A stretch of 64,000 bases of DNA, from contig JAFJYI010000274.1 of the NCBI GenBank assembly GCA_019022655.1, positions 62,001 to 126,000 on the forward strand, in the 5' to 3' direction. The notes under the pieces were generated by a model, which worked only from the letters and a program-made list of their open reading frames with translations, was not told where the DNA came from and searched no databases. The DNA comes from Acacia acuminata. Taxonomy: Eukaryota > Streptophyta > Magnoliopsida > Fabales > Fabaceae. A program made the position numbers and the translations under genes. This document shows positions 56,401 through 64,000 of the stretch, in pieces (the first letter of the stretch is position 1; the number at the start of each line of letters is the position of its first letter).

Positions 56401-59400
56401 TATTTTTTTCAAGGTTAAATAAAAAAATAAAAAAAAATGCATTTTGAAAAGACCCCATTTCTAACAAAATAATTATTCATGAATGTTTTACAAAAAATCT
56501 TTTTAACAAGTGATAATAGAGAAACTTTTTCTCGACAATACACATATCGGGTTCGGGCACAATGCTCGCCCACAAACCAAGAGTCCAGGGCACAAATTTT
56601 GCCCACAAACCCACTACAAGAAATCCATAACTCTGGGCACAATTATCAAACAGAAAAATACATAGCCCACGAGTCTTACAACATTAACCCCACAACAAAG
56701 GGTCTTCACAAACAATGTTCGCACAAAATAGGAGAGTGGATCCACCATAATTTGATAGTATATAAAATAAGGCCTCCAAAAGTCATCCAAAAGTAGTTAA
56801 TGTAGTTTTTTTTTTTTTTTTCAAAAATATGAGGGCCCTAGATGGCAATATATAAATCAATACAATACTAGTATCAAAAAGAGGCCTACAAGTTTCACGA
56901 ATTCTAAGCCTCTGGCTGCTTCCCTTGTCCTCTAGTAGGGTTAGAGGTCTCGCCTGAAAAATTTAATGATGACGGGGTGAGACATAAAGTCTCCGTAACC
57001 GAAATTAATTTATCACATATGCAGGAAAGGATTGCAAGTCAGAGAAGCGGGTTTATTGTCATATTTAAAATATCAATAATAATTAAATAATACATAATAA
57101 ATAACAATATTTAAAACCATCCCCACTCATCCATCCCGCTCCTCCTTATATCTTTCGGACGTGGTATGCCTATCAGTGCTAGTATACCCGGCCAAGGTTA
57201 GCTAGTCACTTCAAGAATACTGTCCCCTCCCATGCTACCAACTAGGGGTCCAGGGTACAACATTTTTCCCACAAACTCACCACCAATATACCGTAATAGG
57301 GAGGTGTCCGCTCAAAACACTCAACTCAAATTCCGGGCCAGGAATGAGAGAGCCGATGAGCACAATTTCACCCTCAATCTCTTCCACACAACCCAACATA
57401 TCTCAATAGAAGAAATAATAAAATACTAAAATTCTCCCACAACATTTTATTAAATTATTATTCCATACACAACATCTCACAACAAAAGTTATAACCATCA
57501 CAACAATAATAATCCCAACAATAATAAACACTTAAATACATAGATTGGAAAATACACTGCTTCACTACATTAATTTAATCTTCAAACATACACATAATTT
57601 TTCAAACACATACAAGTAGTATATACAAAAATTAAGCTTAGAAAAATACCTCACAGTCCAAAACAAGCATATAAAATAAATTGACCCCGGTTACCTTAGT
57701 TCCAACCTTAACCTTAGCTTGAGGAGCACAACCCGCACAATCACCGATTACAAGAAAGCTCTACATTAATACAATTAAAGCTTATAATTTTCTATGACTT
57801 AATAATACAAATTCTAATAATAAAATATTACTGTAACAAAAATTGAAAATGACCCTTTTGGGGTTTAAATTAATTTTATTTATTTATTTGGTTTTTTTTT
57901 TTTTCCAATTTGGGAATAATGTTTACAAAAGAAAAGAAGTATATATTTCCAGCCATTTGACATTTCGCTCCAAATGAGACACAATAGAATAACTAATTTA
58001 CATGTGGTGGGACCAACACTTGACTTTTGTTTATAAGTTTCTTTTTCTTTTTCTTTTTCTTTTTTTTTTTTTAACTCCACAAAACCATTTAGTGCTACAG
58101 AGACATCATATACATATATGAATTCCATTGTAAGCTCAACGTCATACAAATATATTTGCGTGCCAATGTACATTTATCTCAGCAACCCTTCTATTATTTT
58201 CCACAAGCATAAATGTGTATAAGCAAAGTCAGGTATTTCCTTTTCAGATGTTAGTATATTTATATATCTATATATGCATGACAAATACATTACTACACAC
58301 ACATATATATACCCGCATGACTTTGGGTTCCAAATTTATATATATATATATATAAAACATCAAGCTTTCTTTTTAGACGCAACGTTTACCCACATGTGTA
58401 TATATATATAACATTACAAGCTTTGGGTTATAATTATCAGCAACTTATATTCAGGTGCAGCAACTATTTATATCAACTTTCTTATCCATGCAACTCATTT
58501 ATTTAATACAAGCTTTTCTCCAGTGCAACGTTTATGCAAAAAAAAAAAAAAAAATATGTTAACAATAATTATATCAGCAATTAACTTCCATTATATATAC
58601 ACATCAGCAACATTTTTCTTATTATTATTATTTTTTTAATGATCACAACACACAAGGATATAAGCTTAGAAACTTTTCTTTCTCTTTTCTTATGCGGTGG
58701 CTTACATGTATATATGTATTTACAAGAAGCTTATGACAAGAACCGAAAGCTTCTAAATGCATATGCATCTATAAACTATAACAGTAAGCTTTTCTTCTTC
58801 TTCTTCTTCTTTTGTGTGTGTGTGTGTGTGTGTGCAGCGCTTTACGTTGGAACCAAGAAGGAAAGACGTTTAAATATTACCTCTGTTTCTTTGCGTTTAA
58901 AACAGAGCTCCTTCAGCTAAACCTTCACTCTCTCTCGGCTATGTTTTGGTTTTGGTTGAGGCAAGGTGAATGAATGATAGCCAAAGAACATTGTTTATAT
59001 AATATACTAAGGGTCCAGATCGGGAAGAATAGCCAACGGTCGAAAAAATGCACAGGGGTAACTGTGTTGAACTCGAGAAGCATGGGAGAGTATAGATTTC
59101 TTCGATAGCCCGACGTGAGAGGTATGGCTCACGGTTGCGTGAATAGTAGGTAGACGAGAAGAGATACGCGATGGGGAAGTATGGTTGACTCGATTTGTTG
59201 GTATTTCTCCTCCGACAAATACTGCTAGACGTAAAACGCAGAGAGAGGATAGTTGATTTGCATAAATTAAAGATGTTGGGGAGTTGAGTATATAAACTAA
59301 TATAATAATGATTACTGGAGGTGTATGGGTATGGGTATGGGTTTGTGTCTGTTTCATTGCTGCTGCTCGTGTTGGGCTGATGGGATTAAATGGGTTAGAG

Positions 59401-59856
59401 ATTAAATGAATTTGGGCTTTGTATTGTAGCTTCTAGTCCAGTGATGATAGGCTTTGTTGACCAATTACAATGAATATTAATCAATTGAGGAAGTGGCTTT
59501 CACGTGGCAAACTTTAGTTGATAAAGGTCCAGCATATAATGAATATAAGGACAAAAACATGTTTAATGAATAGATAGAAATAAAATATTTGTTTTACATG
59601 AGATTGTAAAATTATCCCACTTAATTCCCTACAAGCATCTTATTTGTAATTTAGGGCCATTAATCATTGAATTGCAATTATGGAAAATAAATTAAATCCT
59701 AAATTCCATAAATTTTTCTTTTTAGGCCTAAATTATTCCTTATTTACATTTATTCTTTTTCTCGAAATAGATTAATTAAGGAAAAATAAGTCTAAATTTC
59801 CAATAATTAATTTCATAATTATACTTAAATCCTAATATTAAAATTAGGACGTTACA
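56400..59856 (-). repeat. LTR-type retroelement remnant, block D
   Basis: On the minus strand it starts 'tgtaacgtcctaattttaat' at 59856, much like the start of block C, continues through a promoter-like region (about 59000-59300), and near 57000-56890 has the conserved 3' block: a stem-loop 'gagactttatgtctc' followed by 'caggcgagacctctaa' and a purine-rich stretch. A (TG)n microsatellite (58815-58835) and (AT)n runs lie inside. The other end was not found. Confidence 0.4.
58815..58835. repeat. (TG)n microsatellite
   Basis: About ten TG units follow a (CTT)n tract (58795-58812). Confidence 0.85.
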
Positions 59857-60660
59857 CATTTCATCTCAAGGATTAGAAAAAAATCAAAGAAGTACTTACC
59901 TATTTTATTAGTAGTGTACTGAAAGATGGAAGAGTACCCTTTTAAAATGCAAAAATGTTCAACAATCAACACTCAATTTTGTTATCAAGCAGGTTAAATG
60001 TTCTTAGAGCCCTTAAAACGAGATAAGTTTATCAAGCCAGCACATTTAAACCCACTTGAGTCAAGGGTTCTATTTGAAAGTTTATAGAGTGTGAAGGGAA
60101 ATCAAGTTTAAAAAGGTCAATCCATTTAACACTACAGGAAATCAAGTTTATGGTCTATGACCAACTCTTTATAATAAAATATAATTGATTGATGCAAGAT
60201 GGCAAGGTAAAGTTCTAAATCCTTAGCTATAAAGATCCTATGATTACAATTACAACATATGTGGATAATTGAACCATTTTATTCTGTGTTCAGATTAACT
60301 TTGAAAAATTTGACCAAAAAAGATTAACAGTAGGAATAATAGATTTTAAATAAAATTATTATTTAAAATTATGATACAAAAAATTAATTTTTTATAAAAT
60401 TTATTATAACAATTAATTGTCATAAACTATTTTAAATAATTAATGGTTAAATCAAGATTGATTTTAACTTAAAAATATATTTTTGTATTAAAAAGAGTGT
60501 AAATATATTTTTGTATTAAAAAGAGTGTAAATATATTCTATCTATCCAATTAAGTATTCATTTGATGATTTCATGATGCTAAATTATTCGTTGTAGTAGT
60601 GTCAAATTATATAGCCAATAATATTAAGAACTAAGAAGATATGTCTGTAATAAACACGAA
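59857..60660. other. Intergenic upstream of the second HSP70; no gene seen
   Basis: AT-rich. A 28-base unit 'aaatatatttttgtattaaa' + 'aagagtgt' is duplicated in tandem at about 60475-60530. No coding signal. Confidence 0.5.
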
Positions 60661-60724
60661 AGTCAGGGGACGTCTTGTTTCCAGATTCCAGATCTCTTGG
60701 AAGACGTCGTTTCTAGTAATCTCT

Positions 60725-60760
60725 AGAATTTTCTTGAACGTCTTCTTTCTTCCTATATAT
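60725..60760 (+). promoter_or_regulatory. Heat-shock element and TATA box of the second HSP70
   Basis: A perfect three-unit heat-shock element nGAAnnTTCnnGAAn lies at 60725-60739 ('agaattttcttgaac') and a TATA box 'ctatatat' at 60753-60760, about 85 bases before the ATG. A partial element 'tttccagattcc' lies further up (about 60679). The arrangement mirrors that of the intact HSP70. Confidence 0.65.
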
Positions 60761-60844
60761 TTCTCCTCTCAATTGGTGCTTCTTCTTCCTTCATAATCCT
60801 CACATTCTATCTTCCTTTCCGCATCGCGTAGTTTTCTTGCATGA

Positions 60845-62773
60845 ATGATGGCCCAGACAGAAGGAAAGGCCATTGGCATCGACCTCGGAACCACCTACAG
60901 CTGTGTCGCTGTATGGCAGAACGATCGCGTTGAGATCATAGCCAATAATCAAGGCAACAGAATAACTCCTTCTTATGTTGCTTTCACTGATACAGAGCGT
61001 CTCTTTGGAGACGCTGCCAAGAACCAAGTCGCCATGAATCCCGAGAACACGGTTTTCGACGCCAAGCGACTCATCGGCCGGCGATTCTCCAATCCTTCTG
61101 TTCAAAGCGATATGAAGCACTGGCCATTTAAAGTCGTGTCTGGTCCTGGCGACAAGCCAATGATCGTGGTTCAATACAAAGGCGAGGAGAAACAGTTCGC
61201 AGCCGAAGAGATTTCTTCAATGGTGTTAACGAAAATGAAGGAAGTGGCAGAGGCATATTTGGGACAAACAGTGAAGAACGCCGTTGTGACTGTCCCTGCC
61301 TATTTCAATGATTCTTAGAGACAAGCTACCAAAGACGCGGGTGCTATTGCAGGGCTTAATGTGATAAGAATCATAAATGAGCCTACTGCTGCTGCTATCG
61401 CATATGGTTTGGAAAAGAAGGCTTCGAGGTCTGGTGAACAGAACGTTCTTTTCTTTGATCTCGGGGGTGGAACTTTTGATGTTTCACTGCTCACAATTAA
61501 AGAGTTGATTTTCAAAGTGAAGGCCACTGCTGGTGATACTCACTTGGGAGGTGAAGATTTTGACAAGAGGTTTGTGAATCACTTCGTGCAAGAGTTCAAC
61601 AGAAAGCACAGGAAGGACATTAGCACCAATGCAAGAGCTCTAAGAAGATTGAGGACTGCTTGTGAGAGGGCAAAGAGGACTCTGTCTTCAACAGCTCGGA
61701 CAACGATTGAGATTGATTCTCTCCACGAAAATATTGGTTTCTACTGTTCAATTACCAGAGCATGGTTTGAGGAATTGAACATGGACTTGTTTATAAAATG
61801 CATGGAACTTGTGGAGAAATGTCTTAGGGACTCTAAGATTGACAAGAGTAGAGTTCATGAGGTTGTTCTTGTTGGCGGCTCTACAAGGATTCCAAAAGTA
61901 CAACAGCTTCTGCAGGATTTCTTCAATGGAAAAGAGCTGTGTAAGAGCATAAACCCATATGAAGCTGTGGCTTATGGTGCTACCGTGCAAGCTGCAATTC
62001 TGAGTGGTGGAGGGCACCAGAAGGTTCAAGACTTGCTTCTGCTTGATGTCACCCCTCTCAGCCTTGGAATTGTAACTGCAGGAGGTGTGATGAGGGTGAT
62101 GATTCCAAGAAACACAACAATTCCCGCCAAGAAGGAACAGATTTTCTCCACGTACTCTGACAATCAGCCTGGAATGTTGATTCAGGTGTATGAAGGAGAG
62201 AGGGCAAGAACTAAGGATAACAATTTGCTCGGGATATTCCAGCTCACCGGGATCCCACCAGCACCAAGGGGAGTTCCTCAAATCAATGTGAGCTTTGACA
62301 TTGATGCAAATGGCATATTGAATGTGTCAGCAGAGGACAAGACAGCAGGCGTGAAGAACAAGATTACTATTACTAATAATGACAAAGGTAGATCGAGCAA
62401 AGAAGAGATAAAGAGGATGGTGCAGGAGGCAGAGAAGTACAAGGCACAGGATGAGGAAGTGAAGAAGAAGGTGGAGGCGAAGAACTCTCTGGAGAACTAT
62501 GCCTATAATATTGGGAACACTATCAAGGATCCGGCAGATAAGCAGAAGATTGAGGAGGAAATTGATGAAACAATTGAGTGGCTTGATGGAAGCCAATTAG
62601 CCGAGGTGGATGAGTCTGAGGACAAATTGAAGGAATTGGAAGGATTGTGCAACCCCATTAGAGCTAAAATGTAGCAAGGAGGCAGCGGCGGTGCAAGCAT
62701 GCGTAATGGTGGCTACAGCAAATCATCCTCTGGTGGTGTTGGTGCAGAGCCCAAGCTTGAAGAAGTTGATTAA
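60845..62773 (+). pseudogene. HSP70: HSP70 copy with two in-frame TAG codons
   Basis: It is a close copy of the intact HSP70 at 41422-43389. Start (60845), frame and final 'EEVD' (stop 62771-62773) are conserved over 643 codons. Codon 158 is TAG (61316-61318) where the intact gene has Gln, inside the ATPase domain, and codon 610 is TAG (62672-62674) where it has Tyr, 33 codons before the natural stop. All three length changes against the intact copy keep the frame: one residue added ('TITNNDKG'), eight missing after 'NTIKD', six missing in the Gly-rich tail. Translation from the first start would give a 157-residue fragment. The downstream open stretch has no good ATG at its beginning. It is most simply a young pseudogene with an intact promoter. 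Confidence 0.85.
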
Positions 62774-63330
62774 GTGTTCAAGGGGAAGACTTCTCCATTG
62801 ATATCTCGGCCAATTCGACACATACGTTCTCGGCCTCCGAGTCGGGGGAGAATGTAATTCCTCCTGCTCCAGTTGAATTACAACAAAAGAAAGATGAATT
62901 CCATTTTCTAGTTTTAAGTCAGTTTCTGCATTTTTGCGACAGCGATCTGCAATAATGGCAAATTAATACACCTGAAGAAAGGGGAAGCCCTTTATATTGC
63001 TTAATTTTTTGAAGGTCATGCAATTCCTTACTGAACAGTGAATGGTCCTACTAATAATCCTATTCGGCATTCTAAATCACTCACTAATGGCAAAACATGT
63101 GCCCATGTCATTATAAAAATGAGGTAAACACTCAACAGTCAGTCTTCTAGCCGTCTTGGGTTAATATACCATGCGTATCATGCAAAAACATTTATGACCT
63201 TCTACGTTCCGTACGTACGTACGTACGTATCGGTAAATTTACCAAAATAATAAAAATTTTAAAAAAATGTACAAAGTACAGCAATTCTGAAAATATTTTC
63301 TTAAGTAAGGCAGTTAAATTTACGTTAGTC
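62774..63330. other. 3' flank of the HSP70 copy; no gene seen
   Basis: The first ~150 bases would be 3' untranslated sequence. A palindromic (GTAC)n run lies at 63211-63229. Confidence 0.5.
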
Positions 63331-63334
63331 ACAT

Positions 63335-64000
63335 CAAGGGTCCTGACACTATTGTGGAGTAGCGTCAGTACCATTGACACCACCGATGCAAGTGGCGTCA
63401 ATACCACTGACGCCATTGTGTGGTGTCAATGGTACGAACGCCACCGCCGGGGCGTCGATCCCTATTGACCCACACTCGGGGTCAGACCCCCCCCAATGTC
63501 GACCCCCCAACACGTGAAACATACAAACGCAATCCGTGACTCCTATGACCCCTCTTTATAATTCACTCCCTCCATCCTCCATTCCTCATCCGTGACTCTT
63601 TCACTCATCTACTCTCCTTCTCTCATCCTTCACTCATCTACAAACTCCCTCCATCCCTCTAACTTCCTCATTATTTTTCATCATATTTTTTTTAAAAAAT
63701 TCATATATACATTGTGTTTCTTCTTAGGCTGATATGCAATTCGTATAGTTATTATTTGTTTTATCGTAATCTATTCTTCTTTTTCATAATATAAAATAAG
63801 CAAAAAATGAATCAAATTTGTTCAATTGTATACTATAATAGTTCTAAAAATCTAGGTGCAAACGGATTGAGCTTTGAAGGTGAAAGAAGACCTGACATTG
63901 TCTTGACGCGCGTCAGGTACTACTGACATGAATGGCGTCGTGTAAATCGACGCCATCGGATGGCATCGATCTATTGACACAACGCCACTAGTGATGCCAC
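63335..64000. repeat. GACGCC-rich inverted-repeat region at the window edge
   Basis: 'ggcgtcaataccactgacgcc', 'tggtgtcaatggta' and 'tagcgtcagtaccattgaca' pair with each other in 63355-63470, and the theme returns at 63905-64000 ('ggcgtcgtgtaaatcgacgcc', 'aatggcgtc'). Such dense direct and inverted short repeats resemble subterminal DNA-transposon repeats. The element, if any, continues beyond the window. A run of C's at 63488-63495 follows. Confidence 0.4.

Noticed and set aside
56611..56625. CACTA tip 'cactacaagaaatcc'
   Set aside because: There is no partner tip, no subterminal repeats and no target duplication. It lies within LTR-type sequence.
60132..60601. A small CACTA element from 'cactacaggaaatc' to 'gttgtagtagtg'
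   Set aside because: The two tips differ after six bases and the flanking trinucleotides do not match.
61361..62674. A free-standing 437-residue HSP70-like protein
   Set aside because: Its apparent first residue is a GTG codon matching the Val before 'MRIINEP' in the intact copy. It is simply the part of the pseudogene between the two TAG codons.

Overview
The window looks like nuclear DNA of a flowering plant, most likely a eudicot. It is AT-rich, its genes are interrupted by short introns with plant-type splice sites, and it is full of plant transposons (Ty3/gypsy and copia-type LTR sequence, CACTA, hAT, Mutator-like, Stowaway- and Tourist-like MITEs, tRNA-type SINEs). The species cannot be named from the sequence alone. 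No tRNA, rRNA or CRISPR was found.

Only three genes look intact or nearly so, all on the minus strand: (1) a malectin-like/LRR receptor kinase (27827 down to 10934) whose 13 exons join in perfect phase into an 888-codon frame although intron 2 is 12.1 kb long and stuffed with transposons; (2) an intronless cytosolic HSP70 (43389-41422) with a heat-shock-element promoter; (3) an 11-exon homologue of the mitochondrial fission protein ELM1 (50260-47076). A second HSP70 copy (60845-62773, plus strand) keeps its frame, its C-terminal EEVD and a perfect heat-shock element, but carries two in-frame TAG codons. The HSP70 copies lie head to head with ELM1 between them.

Layout: 1-9.5 kb is decayed LTR-type sequence (three related blocks) with a LINE-like remnant and a Mutator-type MITE. 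9.7-27.8 kb is the receptor kinase plus a relic of its own 3' end; intron 2 holds CACTA remnants, a broken Ty3/gypsy pol gene split by copia-like LTR sequence, a SINE and a nested pair of Stowaway-like MITEs. 28-41 kb is a transposon cluster: a CpG-rich element, SINEs, a 5.2-kb CACTA element (32610-37827) with a Ulp1-like protease remnant and a nested Tourist-like MITE, and a Mutator-like element (38673-39904) that has captured a piece of a galacturonosyltransferase (GAUT5/6-type) gene with its intron. 41.4-51.4 kb holds HSP70 and ELM1. 51.9-59.9 kb is repeats, a hAT transposase relic, hAT and Stowaway-like MITEs and a minus-strand LTR. 60.6-62.8 kb is the broken HSP70, and the right edge runs into sequence rich in GACGCC inverted repeats.

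The genes do not form a pathway. What ties the window together is transposon activity: intron expansion, gene-fragment capture, reuse of insertion sites, and a local duplication across the ELM1 start codon.
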